A stretch of DNA of 64,000 nt from CBDDBX01 sp965225955. Lineage in GTDB: Bacteria > Acidobacteriota > Aminicenantia > UBA2199. This document shows positions 33,249 through 42,858 of the stretch, one piece after another. The DNA lies in NCBI GenBank assembly GCA_965225955.1, contig CBDDBX010000027.1, positions 1 to 64,000 of the forward strand. Reading direction: 5' to 3'. Each line of letters starts with the position of its first letter. The stretch's first letter is position 1. The position numbers were made by a program, and so were the translations under genes. Under the pieces are notes generated by a model. The model was not told the DNA's origin and made no database searches. It saw only the letters and a list, made by a program, of their open reading frames with translations.

Positions 33249-34502
33249 ATGGAATGGGAAAGAAGTGATAAGAGTGGTAAGGCTCTGCCCATAAAATCCT
33301 GGTGCAGAGATATTGAAAATGAAGCTTTAAAACAGGCAAAAGATCTTGCTAATCACCCGGCAGTAGAGGGGCATGTTGCTCTTATGGCGGATTGTCATAT
33401 TGGGTACGGGATGCCTATTGGCGGGGTTATTGGTTGTAAAAATGCAGTAATTCCAAATGCAGTGGGAGTAGATATCGGTTGTGGTATGGGAGCAGTTCAG
33501 ACCTCGCTGCACTCAGATAGTGTTGGAAAAGAAACTGTAAGAAGCATTCTTGCTGAAGTTAAAAAAGCAGTGCCTGTTGGAGAAGGCAGATCACATAAAA
33601 GTCCTCAGAGTTGGGATGGATTTGGAGCTTATCTGAATTCAGCAGGTGTTGAAGAAGATGACTATAAATCCAGGAAAGCTCCAGGGTGGAGAGATAAAAG
33701 GGGCTGGGAACTTGCGCTCCTTAATCTTGGGTCTCTGGGGGGAGGTAATCACTTTATAGAACTCCAGGTAAGCAGAGATGGGTTCATATGGCTGATGCTA
33801 CATTCAGGTTCAAGAAATCTTGGATACAGAATTGCAAACTACTACCATAAACTGGCACTTCAGAAAAATGAGAGAGACAGGATTGTTCTTCCATCAAAAG
33901 AGCTGGCCTTTTTTGATGCAGAAAGTGGTAAAGGGAAGGCTTATATAAGGGATATGCAGTTTGCTCTGGAGTATGCAGCTGAGAATCGCAGAAGAATGAT
34001 GCAGATTTTTAAAGAGTCTGTAGCAGAAATTATCGGGAATATTGAGTTTGTAAGAGAGATAAATATCCATCACAACTATGCATCTCTGGAAACATTTGGT
34101 GAGCAGGAGTTGTGGATTCACAGAAAAGGAGCTACTTCTGCCAGAAAAGGGGAAGCTGGTATAATTCCCGGAAGTATGGGAACAAACTCATATATTGTAA
34201 AAGGTCTTGGTAATAATGAATCCTTTCAATCCTGTTCTCATGGGGCAGGAAGAGTAATGGGGCGTAAAGAAGCAGGGAGAGTTCTGACTCTTGAGGAGTG
34301 TAACCGTTCAATGGAAGGTGTGGTTTTTGATGGGTGGAATCACTATGTGTCTTATGGGGGAAGAAAGAGAAACAGTGATCCGGTTTTCGATTTTGGAGAA
34401 GCCCCGGGAGCATATAAAAATATAGATGAAGTGATTGCTGCTCAGAAAGATCTTATAGAACCTGAAGTTATACTTAAACCTCTTGGGGTAATAAAGGGAT
34501 AA
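33249..34502 (+). CDS. rtcB: RtcB RNA ligase
   Basis: A 417-residue RtcB protein with recognisable blocks: HVALMADCHIGYGMPIGGVIG, VGVDIGCGMGAVQTSL, GSLGGGNHFIELQ, MLHSGSRNLG, and a late HGAGRVMGRKEA, in which the His of SHGAGR accepts guanylate. The protein ligates 2',3'-cyclic phosphate RNA ends to 5'-OH with GTP and Mn2+, for RNA repair or tRNA splicing. It is full length with the short bacterial form. Archease is not adjacent. There is no Shine-Dalgarno; a TATATA lies 7 nt before the ATG, so leaderless start is possible but the -35 is weak. It follows the secretion genes by 33 nt and may share their transcript. Confidence 0.93.
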   Translation: MEWERSDKSGKALPIKSWCRDIENEALKQAKDLANHPAVEGHVALMADCHIGYGMPIGGVIGCKNAVIPNAVGVDIGCGMGAVQTSLHSDSVGKETVRSILAEVKKAVPVGEGRSHKSPQSWDGFGAYLNSAGVEEDDYKSRKAPGWRDKRGWELALLNLGSLGGGNHFIELQVSRDGFIWLMLHSGSRNLGYRIANYYHKLALQKNERDRIVLPSKELAFFDAESGKGKAYIRDMQFALEYAAENRRRMMQIFKESVAEIIGNIEFVREINIHHNYASLETFGEQELWIHRKGATSARKGEAGIIPGSMGTNSYIVKGLGNNESFQSCSHGAGRVMGRKEAGRVLTLEECNRSMEGVVFDGWNHYVSYGGRKRNSDPVFDFGEAPGAYKNIDEVIAAQKDLIEPEVILKPLGVIKG

Positions 34503-34650
34503 AAAAAAATTTTGGAAAACCGGTTTTTTACAATCGGTTTATATGTTCCTGATAACTGTTTTATATATTTCTGCTAACCGGAACCGGTAAAACTGATGTC
34601 AAAAACAGGAAAACTGAAGTTTTATGTTTTTTGAGGTCTGTTGCAACTGT

Positions 34651-34678
34651 TTGACAGAAACTGAATTCAACTGATAAA
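34651..34678 (+). promoter_or_regulatory. Possible promoter of the glutamine synthetase gene
   Basis: A perfect TTGACA (34651-34656), 16-nt spacer, and GATAAA (34673-34678). The -10 is imperfect. The 200-base gap upstream also holds several AACCGG/CCGGTT motifs (34518-34590) that could be a weak terminator or regulator sites. Confidence 0.45.
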
Positions 34679-34711
34679 GTTCTCTATACAAAATATCAGG
34701 GAGAGATGTAT

Positions 34712-36799
34712 ATGAAGAGCAAATTTGGTTCACAGGTCTTTGATTTTGCTAAAATTGAAGATAAACTTCCGGCTACAATATTTAAAAAGTTCCGTAAATC
34801 TGTAGATGCCAGACGTTCTCTGGATGCAGATGTAGCAGAGTTTCTGGCTCATGAGATAAAAGAGTGGGCAGAAGAGATGGGAGCTACCCATTTTACTCAC
34901 TGGTTTTTACCTCTTACAGGAATCACTGCCGGTAAGCAGGAAACATTTCTTAAGCCGGATGGTGAAGGAAGAATAATCTCTTCTTTCTCAGGTAAGGATC
35001 TTGTTAAAGGAGAACCTGATGCCTCATCTTTTCCTCACGGTGGAATGCGTTCAACCTTTGAAGCCCGTGGTTATACTGCATGGGATCCTGCTTCTCCTGT
35101 TTTTATTGAGAAAAAAGGGAAAGGAGCTCTTCTCTATATTCCTTCTGTATATTTTGGATATAACGGGAAAGTTCTTGATAAAAAGACTCCTTTATTAAGG
35201 TCTCTCAGACTTATTAATGATGTGTCACTTAATATTCTGCGCCACCTCAATCAGAATGTGAGCTGGGTAAAGAACATGATTGGTGCTGAACAGGAGTTTT
35301 TTCTTATAAATGAGGACGATTACAGAGCCCGTCCTGATCTTCGTACAGTAGGAAGAGCTATCTTTGCTGCACGTCCTCCTAAAGGACAGCAGATGGGGGA
35401 TCACTATCTGGGAGAGATACCTGAAAAGGTGTTGTCTTTCTATGAAGATCTTGAAGAGGAGGCATTCAAATTAGGGATTCCCGTAAAAACAAGACACGGT
35501 GAAGTCGCTCCAAACCAGTTTGAAATAGCTCCGATTTTTGAAGAAGCAAATATTGCGGCAGATCACAACCAGATGTTAATGGAAATTCTGGCGAGAGTTG
35601 CACGTAAACATAAAATGGTATGTCTTTTCCATGAGAAGCCTTTCAAGTGTTTTAATGGAAGTGGTAAACATATAAATTGGTCATTAATGGACAGTAAGGG
35701 AAGAAACCTTCTGTCTCCGGGTTCAACAAGGGGAACAAGAATCATATTTCTAACATTCCTGGCAGGTTTTCTTGATGGAATAAAAAGACATAATGGTCTT
35801 TTACAGGCCTCCCTTGCCTCAGCAGGCAATGAATTCCGATTGGGGGGGCATGAAGCCCCACCCTCAATAATTTCAGTAAATCTCGGTGAAGAGCTGCAGA
35901 CTATAATAAATAATCTGGAAGCATTTTTATCAGGGAAACTTAAAAAAGCAGAATTTCTGCGTTTTGAATCCTTTATTCCTCCTATACTGCACGATCTGTC
36001 TGACCGGAACAGAACATCACCTGTTGCATTTACAGGAAATAAGTTTGAGTTCAGAATGCCGGGATCTTCAGCATCAATTGCCTTTCCGGTATCTGTAATA
36101 AACCTGATTGTAGGTGACGGACTTGATAGAGTTTATCGCCGGATTTCCGGTCACGATAATGAGGATAAGGTTTTGAGTGAAATCAGTTCCATTCTTTCAG
36201 AATCCATGGATATAGTCTTTGATGGGGATAACTACGACAATAACTGGAAGGAGGAAGCTGAAAGAAGAGGCCTCTACATTCCTGAATCTGTTCCTGAAAC
36301 TGTCTCAGTTATGAGAAACGATGAATCTGTAAAACTATTTGAGAAACACTCTGTACTAAATGAAGATGAGCTTCATGCCAGAGCAGCAATTAAGAATGAA
36401 ATGTATGTGAAAATAGTTGAAATGGAACTGAGGGTAGCGCGTTATATGCTAAGGGCTTATGTTATTCCCGCAGCTTTGAAGAATCAGACTATGCTTATTA
36501 ATGCAGTTAAGGATTTTCCACCTGAACTTCTTAAGGCAAACAGTTCTCTTCTGGACAATCAGTACAGGTTTATTGGTAAATTTGCTGATAAACTTGAGCG
36601 TACAATGGAGATGCTCTCTGTTCTTGATGACAACAATGAAAAGATTAAAGAGGGTACTCCTGAAGAACAGGCTGCTTTCTGTTCTGATATTGTAAGAAAG
36701 AACATAGAGAAGACAGCTCTGGTTGTTGAAAAGATCGAAGAGAGGGTGGATCGTGGGGTCTGGACAATTCCAAGGATTACTGATATGCTTTTCCGGTAA
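34712..36799 (+). CDS. glnN: Type III glutamine synthetase
   Basis: About 695 residues, the large GSIII class rather than the 450-residue GSI. Family blocks visible include MGATHFTHWFLPLTG, the acidic metal-binding EQEFFLI, RHGEVAPNQFEIAPIFEEAN, DHNQMLMEI, and GSGKHINWSL. ATP binding and active-site Glu residues appear intact. It makes glutamine from glutamate, ammonia and ATP. A GGGAG site at 34699-34703 suits the ATG at 34712 better than the one at 34706. GSIII occurs in Bacteroidota, cyanobacteria and a scattering of other phyla. Confidence 0.94.
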   Translation: MKSKFGSQVFDFAKIEDKLPATIFKKFRKSVDARRSLDADVAEFLAHEIKEWAEEMGATHFTHWFLPLTGITAGKQETFLKPDGEGRIISSFSGKDLVKGEPDASSFPHGGMRSTFEARGYTAWDPASPVFIEKKGKGALLYIPSVYFGYNGKVLDKKTPLLRSLRLINDVSLNILRHLNQNVSWVKNMIGAEQEFFLINEDDYRARPDLRTVGRAIFAARPPKGQQMGDHYLGEIPEKVLSFYEDLEEEAFKLGIPVKTRHGEVAPNQFEIAPIFEEANIAADHNQMLMEILARVARKHKMVCLFHEKPFKCFNGSGKHINWSLMDSKGRNLLSPGSTRGTRIIFLTFLAGFLDGIKRHNGLLQASLASAGNEFRLGGHEAPPSIISVNLGEELQTIINNLEAFLSGKLKKAEFLRFESFIPPILHDLSDRNRTSPVAFTGNKFEFRMPGSSASIAFPVSVINLIVGDGLDRVYRRISGHDNEDKVLSEISSILSESMDIVFDGDNYDNNWKEEAERRGLYIPESVPETVSVMRNDESVKLFEKHSVLNEDELHARAAIKNEMYVKIVEMELRVARYMLRAYVIPAALKNQTMLINAVKDFPPELLKANSSLLDNQYRFIGKFADKLERTMEMLSVLDDNNEKIKEGTPEEQAAFCSDIVRKNIEKTALVVEKIEERVDRGVWTIPRITDMLFR

Positions 36800-36819
36800 A
36801 CTTTTTTACGGAAATAAGC

Positions 36820-37632
36820 ATGATTGTAAAATACCTTCTTCAATTGTACAGATTTGACGTTTTTATTGTAACAACTATAACGGCTCTACTGGGATATACA
36901 TTTCTTGATGTGGAACCAGGACTGAAAGAGATTGGTATATGTCTCTTTATATCAGCCTTTATATATAATTATGTCTATATTATAAATGCTCTGGCAGATA
37001 TAAAAGAGGATATGATAAACAAGGCAGACAGACCTCTGCCTTCAGGACGCCTGAGTAAAAAAACTGTTTACATATATCTTGCTGTAATAACGATTGTCTC
37101 TGTAACAGGTATTCAGATATTCTTTACAGGGCTCTCTTTATATATGGCATGGTTCGTTATTCTTATGGGGATACTCTATTCTGTTCCTCCGGTTGCTTTA
37201 AAAAGAATACCCATATACGGAGCTTTTGTAACAGGATGGGGGCTTATTCACCCTATTTTCATAACCGGGGATATGAGAATTCTGTGGGATGCAGTTATAC
37301 TTATTCTTCTGGCTTTCGGTAATACAATTCTAAAAGATCTTTCAGATATTGAAGGAGACAGAGCTGCAGGCAGAAGAGTTGTTACAGATTTCATGTCTGT
37401 CAAGGGAGTACTGTTAATAGCTATCGGGCTTCTTGTTACTTCATCTGTACTTGGTATTTTCTATCTCAGAAACAGCCTTTTATCAATACTCCCCGCAATA
37501 ACAGCTGTTAATCTTTTAGTTCACCTCTTCAAAGTCGATGAAGATACTATCTGTAAAAAGATATACGACAGAGCTATTATGTCTACAGTTCTTTCAGCAG
37601 TAATTGTTGTAGGGCTATCATATTTCGTTTGA
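36820..37632 (+). CDS. UbiA-family prenyltransferase
   Basis: A 270-residue protein with about eight membrane helices and both aspartate motifs of the UbiA superfamily: NALADIKEDMINKADRPLPSG (NxxxDxxxD, about residues 51-71) and KDLSDIEGDRAAGRRV (DxxxDxxxG, about 170-185). It transfers a prenyl chain to an aromatic ring or other acceptor, as in quinone, heme O, or lipid synthesis. The acceptor is not evident. It follows glutamine synthetase by 21 nt, but a functional link is not obvious. Confidence 0.88.
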   Translation: MIVKYLLQLYRFDVFIVTTITALLGYTFLDVEPGLKEIGICLFISAFIYNYVYIINALADIKEDMINKADRPLPSGRLSKKTVYIYLAVITIVSVTGIQIFFTGLSLYMAWFVILMGILYSVPPVALKRIPIYGAFVTGWGLIHPIFITGDMRILWDAVILILLAFGNTILKDLSDIEGDRAAGRRVVTDFMSVKGVLLIAIGLLVTSSVLGIFYLRNSLLSILPAITAVNLLVHLFKVDEDTICKKIYDRAIMSTVLSAVIVVGLSYFV

Positions 37633-37965
37633 TATTCCTGCTGGTTCACCTGTTAAGATAGCTGCACAAATTACCATTGAATAGCAGAAAGCCCCTCCTT
37701 TCCTCACCTGACTGTATTGGCGAGTCACTTTATTTAAAGATTTGATGGAAAACTCATAGTTCGTAAAACATCAAAAATCAAGGAGGGGGGGGCAGCAAAC
37801 TGAGAGCTTTAGCGAATCAGTGTAGCTGACGGGGTGGTCCTGGAAAGTCCTGCAACATTTAGAATAAATCTGATTGAGCAAAAAATGCTTAAGCTAGTGG
37901 CATTCCTGTTTGTTATTGAATGTCAAGGCGAAGCCGTGTTCTTTGTGTTGCTGTTCATAAAACGA
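37633..37965. other. Structure-rich non-coding region, unassigned
   Basis: No gene is visible on either strand between convergent UbiA and AEC genes. Inverted repeats include CCCCTCCTT (37692-37700) / AAGGAGGGG (37780-37788) enclosing TTTGATG / CATCAAA (37741-37775). A compound hairpin lies at 37793-37828 (CAGC, ACTGA, GCT / AGC, TCAGT, GCTG). Further hairpins are GGCATTC / GAATGTC (37899-37924) and GGC-GAA-GCC (37927-37935). A structured RNA or the remnant of a mobile element are both possible. No known RNA class was recognised. Confidence 0.45.
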
Positions 37966-38922
37966 TTAAATCCAGCTTTGAAGCACAAGGAACCAGAAGG
38001 GTAGGGATATAAGTGACAGCAGTGTTGAGAATCCGATAATCCCCGCTATAAGTTCCTGATCTATCTCTGTAAAATCCCCGAAAAAAGGAGCCATTGCTGC
38101 AGTAGGCATAACAGACTCCAGAAGTATAACTCTTGTAGTAGCTATATCTACAGTAAAGAGCTGTTTAACAATCCATAGAGTAGCCAGTCCCACAACTATA
38201 CCACCACCAAGCCTTGTGGCAGAAGAGAGGATTACTGGTTTAAGATGCTCTTTTTTAATTCTTAACTTAAAGTTAAGTCCAATAGTAAAGAGTATCATTG
38301 GTATGGTTATACCGGAGAACTGGGTTATAAATTTCATACCAAACTGTGGTACTTCGATTTTTGTAAGATTAAGAGCAATTGCCAGAGCAGCTGTTGCAAG
38401 AGGAATAGAGGCGTTGTTCTTCAGAATAGCAAAGAAGTTTATCTTATCTGATTCAGAATGGCGATTTTTTCTGTTCATCATCCAGAAACCGCAGAAAAGA
38501 AACATTGGCCAGAAGAATATAGTAAAGAAAACAGCTCTTGTAAACTCCTGGTTTCCGTAGAATGTAAAGAGCACACCCCACCCAAGGTAGCTGTAGTTAC
38601 CTACAAATACAGAATACATAAAACTCTTCTGTTGTGCCGGATCTTTCGAAGAGTAGCCTGCAAGAGTAAGGGCTGCCAGAGTGAATATAGCAGTCATGAT
38701 TACAAAAGCAGTACCGTTGGGGAGGAACTGCTTAATACTTGCAATATCTGCAAGGTAGAGGTTTTTAAATATAATAAAAGGAACAGATACTCTTATTACA
38801 AATTTCCTCAGTGTTACAGTTTCTGATTTCGAAAAAAGGTTCAGATGCCTGAAAGCATATCCAAACCCTATAGGCAGAAGAACTGGTAAGACAGCCAGCA
38901 CCAGTGAGTTAAAATTATCCAT
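37966..38922 (-). CDS. AEC-family transporter (auxin efflux carrier-like)
   Basis: A 318-residue protein with about ten membrane helices, opening with VLPVLLPIGFGYAFRHLNLF and containing the conserved Gly/Pro-rich ends of the AEC fold (MILFTIGLNF, ESVMPTAAMAPFF). Bacterial members carry malate, other organic acids or amino acids. It lies 39 nt downstream of a GntR regulator on the same strand and is probably controlled by it; a carboxylate substrate is inferred. Confidence 0.87.
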   Translation of the reverse strand: MDNFNSLVLAVLPVLLPIGFGYAFRHLNLFSKSETVTLRKFVIRVSVPFIIFKNLYLADIASIKQFLPNGTAFVIMTAIFTLAALTLAGYSSKDPAQQKSFMYSVFVGNYSYLGWGVLFTFYGNQEFTRAVFFTIFFWPMFLFCGFWMMNRKNRHSESDKINFFAILKNNASIPLATAALAIALNLTKIEVPQFGMKFITQFSGITIPMILFTIGLNFKLRIKKEHLKPVILSSATRLGGGIVVGLATLWIVKQLFTVDIATTRVILLESVMPTAAMAPFFGDFTEIDQELIAGIIGFSTLLSLISLPFWFLVLQSWI

Positions 38923-38961
38923 TGATGAATTTTAACACAGCAGTCAGGTGACAGGAAAGAC

Positions 38962-39633
38962 CTATTTATCGAAGTAGTATTTTTCGATATACTCCTGCTG
39001 AACTTTAAATGACCAGTGAATGTTGTGGATCTCATTGGCTGCACGCTCAACATCACCTTTCTTCAGAAGGTCAATGAGCTGCTGATGCCATTTAATTGAA
39101 AGGTATTCCCACTCTTTAATGCACTGGGTTTTTTTAATAAAGTCGTATAGCCTCTTTTTGAGAGTGTTTACAGTTTTGATGAGTACTTTGTTCTGTGACA
39201 GATCTATATAGACGTTGTGAAATTTCAGATTATATTTGTGAAACTGGTTGAAGCTGTCACGATCAAGAGCCGCAAGCATCTTGTCGTTATACGTCTGCAT
39301 CAGGTCAATTTCATGTTGTGTGAATTTACCAAATGAGAGCTCAAGGGCAGATCTTTCGAGTGCTCCAATGATCTGATAATACTCTTTAATATCCTCTTTG
39401 GTCAGTTCGTTTACATATATTCCCTTACGGGCTTTAATAGTAACAAAACCTTCCATTTCAAGCTGAATAAGTGCATCTCTCAGAGGTGTTTTACTTATTC
39501 CAAGCTTTTCGCTGGTTTCGTTCATATTAATTGCTGCGCCGGCTTTGAATTTACCCTGCTGAATCTGATCTCTAAGGTATTCATATACCTGTTCTTTTAA
39601 GGATTTTGTTATTATTCTGGTTTCTCTGCTCAT
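38962..39633 (-). CDS. GntR-family regulator (FadR/FCD type)
   Basis: A 223-residue protein with an N-terminal winged helix (YEYLRDQIQQGKF, then SEKLGISKTPLRDALIQLEMEGFV, the HTH) and a C-terminal all-helical FCD-type ligand domain. Metal ligands of FCD are less obvious here. It is first in an operon with the AEC transporter, whose substrate may be its ligand. A TTGCAA/TATAAA promoter with a 17-nt spacer ends six bases before the ATG and there is no Shine-Dalgarno, so the message is probably leaderless. Confidence 0.9.
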   Translation of the reverse strand: MSRETRIITKSLKEQVYEYLRDQIQQGKFKAGAAINMNETSEKLGISKTPLRDALIQLEMEGFVTIKARKGIYVNELTKEDIKEYYQIIGALERSALELSFGKFTQHEIDLMQTYNDKMLAALDRDSFNQFHKYNLKFHNVYIDLSQNKVLIKTVNTLKKRLYDFIKKTQCIKEWEYLSIKWHQQLIDLLKKGDVERAANEIHNIHWSFKVQQEYIEKYYFDK

Positions 39634-39639
39634 AATTGA

Positions 39640-39668
39640 TTTATAGCATAGTATTTTTCTTATTGCAA
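39640..39668 (-). promoter_or_regulatory. Leaderless promoter of the GntR-family regulator
   Basis: Minus strand: TTGCAA (39668-39663), 17-nt spacer, TATAAA (39645-39640), TCAATT, then the ATG at 39633. Confidence 0.72.
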
Positions 39669-39735
39669 CTGAAATTTAATTAGATAAAACGATGTTTCGT
39701 AAAATATTTTAAGGTTGAACAGAGAGAGTTCCGAA

Positions 39736-39762
39736 GAGACGGGAGGTAATATGTCCCGTCTC
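39736..39762 (-). terminator. Hairpin downstream of the propeller protein gene
   Basis: A 9-bp perfect stem GAGACGGGA / TCCCGTCTC with a 9-nt loop, just downstream (minus strand) of the propeller gene. No clear T run follows, so it may act as a 3' stabiliser. Confidence 0.55.
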
Positions 39763-39787
39763 CGTTTATAATTGGGTGTTCAAAAAG

Positions 39788-40810
39788 TTAAAGTTTAATT
39801 TTAATTAATTCCCAGGTCTCATCATCCACATTTTCAACAAACTTATAAAAGTGACCTTTATGGATTATATATGGAGAAGTAAATCCAAGACCATAAGTAT
39901 GAGGAATCGGAAGATATACTTTCTTAATCTCTTTTCCTTTTGTATCTGTAATGATGCACTCTCTATCTTCCCCTTTCATATTATTTGTAAAGATATTAAG
40001 TCTGTTTCCGTCAGGCCACATGAAGAATATAGGAGGAAAAGCTTCTCTGAAGCTGATTCTGTTTTTAAAGAAGCTGTACATATTTTTGTAATTAGGATCT
40101 GTTTTAAACCATTCTGTTGTTTTATTTTTATAGTCAGCAGGAACAGGTAGTTTTTTAACTTTCTTCCTGATCTTATTTACAATATCCCCGTTTGTGTTGT
40201 ATTCGTTTATAGCAAAGCCTTCACGCCCAACAGTAATATATAGTTTATCTCCTTCAGGTGTAGGATAGAAAGGAGCTATCGGGAAGTTGAACTGTACATT
40301 CATTCCGGTCTGGAAATCTGTTTTATATAGAAGCTTTCCCTTTTTGAATTTACTGTCTGCAAGAAAAAGAGCCAGAACTCTCAGCTGGGGATTACCGTCC
40401 TTTTCTGCTGTGGACATACAAACATACTTATCTCCAAAAGGAAAGTATGAATCAAAGGGAGCGATCTTGTGCTCTTCTATAAAATCTCCGGTTTTACTGA
40501 ATACTGATACTTTGGAAGAACTACTTATATACACTTTATCGTTATGTGGCATTACAACCAGCGGAGCTCCGAACATCATCTTCTTCAGTTCTCCCGGGCC
40601 TTCGCCGTTTTTCCCGAACTTTTTGACAAAAGTAAAATCTGACTCTTTATAAATATATATGGTAGTACCTTCCAGAACATACATATATCCATTACCAAAT
40701 GTTACAGATTCCGGTTTACCAAACTCTTCCATAGTAGCGACAACGTTGTTATTGCTGTATCCACAAACCGTTACAGCAATTAGCAATATAAAAAATACAA
40801 CTTTTTTCAT
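39788..40810 (-). CDS. Secreted six-bladed beta-propeller protein
   Basis: About 340 residues with a signal peptide (MKKVVFFILLIAVTVCGYS). The rest consists of repeated four-strand blades with regular aromatic and Gly positions (KFGKNGEGPGELKKM near residue 65 is the typical NHL/6-bladed motif). Such proteins in FCB bacteria are often 6-bladed propeller lipoproteins of unknown role. The Cys at the end of the leader does not sit in a good lipobox. The start at 40810 has AGGAG upstream; an upstream in-frame ATG at 40837 is less likely. Function unknown. Confidence 0.75.
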   Translation of the reverse strand: MKKVVFFILLIAVTVCGYSNNNVVATMEEFGKPESVTFGNGYMYVLEGTTIYIYKESDFTFVKKFGKNGEGPGELKKMMFGAPLVVMPHNDKVYISSSSKVSVFSKTGDFIEEHKIAPFDSYFPFGDKYVCMSTAEKDGNPQLRVLALFLADSKFKKGKLLYKTDFQTGMNVQFNFPIAPFYPTPEGDKLYITVGREGFAINEYNTNGDIVNKIRKKVKKLPVPADYKNKTTEWFKTDPNYKNMYSFFKNRISFREAFPPIFFMWPDGNRLNIFTNNMKGEDRECIITDTKGKEIKKVYLPIPHTYGLGFTSPYIIHKGHFYKFVENVDDETWELIKIKL

Positions 40811-40991
40811 TCTTATTCTCCTGAATATATTGGCCATTTTATGACGAATGTATAATATAAATATATTTTTAATGAATTACAACACAAAAATTAATTGGTG
40901 AAGTGCCATCTTTCTGCTATAATAGCGTCTCAACTTTGTCTCACATATTTCCGGGACAGGAAATCGACATTGAATCTTTCGGGAGAAGTTT

Positions 40992-42806
40992 ATGAAAAAG
41001 ATAAAGAATATTGCAATTATTGCACACGTAGATCATGGTAAGACAACACTTATAGATGCTGCTCTAAGACAGGCGGGTATTTTCCGCAGCAATCAGAAGG
41101 TTGCAGAAAGAGTTATGGACTCAAATGATCTGGAGAGAGAAAAGGGGATTACCATTTTCTCAAAAAATGCAGCCTTCAGTTACAGGGATTTTAAAATCAA
41201 CATTGTTGATACTCCGGGACATGCTGATTTTGGTGGTGAAGTTCAGAGAATAATGAAGATGGTTGATTCAGTACTTCTTCTGGTAGATGCTTTTGAAGGA
41301 GCTATGCCCCAGACAAAATATGTTCTGAAGAAATCTCTTGAACAGGGACTGAAACCTATTGTTGTTATAAATAAGATAGATAGACCCAATGCAAGGCCTG
41401 ACGAGGTACTTGATCAGGTTTTTGATCTTTTTGTTGAACTTGAGGCAAATGAAGAACAGCTTGATTTTCCTATAGTGTATGCTTCAGCAAAAGAGGGCTT
41501 TGCTATGCTGGATACTTCAGAAGAGGGGAAAGATCTTACTCCGCTTTTTGATACTATTATAGAAAATGTCAAAGAGCCGGAAGGAGATGAAAACGCTGAT
41601 TTTCAGTTCTTCACATCTGCTGTAAGTTTTGATAACTATATTGGTAAAATCGGAACAGGAAGAATCCATAACGGTACAATAAAACATGGTGAAGAGGTAA
41701 CTCTTATAAAACGTAATGGTTCAACAGTTGATTTTAAAATAACCAAACTGTTTACTTATGACGGTCTTGGAAGAGTTGCTGTTAAAGAGGCTAAAGCGGG
41801 AGATATTATTTCGATTGCAGGAATAGATTCTGTAGATGTTGGAGAAACTATTGCTTCTAAAAATAACCCTGTTGCTCTTCCGGGAATAGCTATAGATGAG
41901 CCAACTCTGGCTATGACCTTTCTTGTTAATGATTCACCTTTTGCAGGTAATGAAGGTAAGTATGTAACCTCAAGACATGTGAGGGAAAGGTTGCAGAAGG
42001 AGCTTCTTACCAATGTTAATCTCAGAGTTGAAGAGACAGATGTGATGAATGCTTTCACAGTAAAAGGCAGAGGCGCACTTCAGTTATCAATTCTTATAGA
42101 AAACATGAGGCGTGAAGGCTACGAATTCCAGGTGTCAAGGCCGGAAGTTATAATGAAAGAGATTGATGGTGTTATGTGTGAGCCTATTGAAACAGTCACT
42201 GTTGATGTGGAAGATGAGTTCTCCGGTGTGGTTATTGAAATGTTCGGACAGAGAAAAGGTGAACTAAAGAATATGGTATCAGGTAATGGTGGGTACACCC
42301 GCCTGGAGTTTATGATGCCTGCGAGAGGTCTTATTGGAATTAATAATGAGTTTCTTACTTCTACAAGAGGTACAGGTATACTGAATCACAGTTTTTACGG
42401 CTATGAGCCTTTCAGAGGTGAGTTGAGTCGTAAATCCAAAGGCGTGCTAATTGCTCTTGAGCCCGGAACAACTGTTCCTTTTGCTCTCTTCAATCTGCAG
42501 GATAGGGGAGTAATGTTTGTAAATAGCGGAATTCCAGTCTATCCGGGAATGATTATCGGGGAACACAGTAAAGATAATGATCTGGTTGTAAATGCCTGTA
42601 AAACAAAAAAACTGACCAATATGAGATCTTCTGGAGCAGATGATGCGGTAAGAGTTACTCCTCCAAGGCAGTTTACTCTTGAACTTGCACTTGAGTACAT
42701 CGGTGATGATGAACTGCTTGAAGTTACTCCTCAGAATATAAGAATGAGAAAGAAGATTCTGGATCACAATCTCCGCAAAAGAGATGAAAAAAAGAAGAGT
42801 GCTTAA
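40992..42806 (+). CDS. typA: Translational GTPase BipA/TypA
   Basis: A 604-residue elongation-factor-like GTPase. G1 is AHVDHGKTTLIDA, G2 contains GITIFSKNAA, G3 is DTPGHADFGGEVQ and G4 is VVINKIDRP. Domains II, III, V and the BipA-specific C-terminal domain follow in the right order and length. BipA binds ribosomes and is needed for assembly or stress adaptation, including growth in the cold. It is a single-gene unit, ending in a clear terminator. Position next to an RRM protein with a long leader may reflect cold adaptation, which is inference. Confidence 0.97.
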   Translation: MKKIKNIAIIAHVDHGKTTLIDAALRQAGIFRSNQKVAERVMDSNDLEREKGITIFSKNAAFSYRDFKINIVDTPGHADFGGEVQRIMKMVDSVLLLVDAFEGAMPQTKYVLKKSLEQGLKPIVVINKIDRPNARPDEVLDQVFDLFVELEANEEQLDFPIVYASAKEGFAMLDTSEEGKDLTPLFDTIIENVKEPEGDENADFQFFTSAVSFDNYIGKIGTGRIHNGTIKHGEEVTLIKRNGSTVDFKITKLFTYDGLGRVAVKEAKAGDIISIAGIDSVDVGETIASKNNPVALPGIAIDEPTLAMTFLVNDSPFAGNEGKYVTSRHVRERLQKELLTNVNLRVEETDVMNAFTVKGRGALQLSILIENMRREGYEFQVSRPEVIMKEIDGVMCEPIETVTVDVEDEFSGVVIEMFGQRKGELKNMVSGNGGYTRLEFMMPARGLIGINNEFLTSTRGTGILNHSFYGYEPFRGELSRKSKGVLIALEPGTTVPFALFNLQDRGVMFVNSGIPVYPGMIIGEHSKDNDLVVNACKTKKLTNMRSSGADDAVRVTPPRQFTLELALEYIGDDELLEVTPQNIRMRKKILDHNLRKRDEKKKSA

Positions 42807-42828
42807 AAATAAAATAGACGGATACTGT

Positions 42829-42858
42829 AAGGACGCAATATTTTGCGTCCTTAATAAA
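42829..42858 (+). terminator. Terminator of typA
   Basis: A 10-bp perfect stem AAGGACGCAA / TTGCGTCCTT with a TATT loop, followed by AATAAAAT. Confidence 0.8.

Noticed and set aside
37692..37935. Signal recognition particle RNA or RNase P RNA
   Set aside because: A GGAAAGTCC stretch recalls both, but the required conserved loops and long helices are not present.
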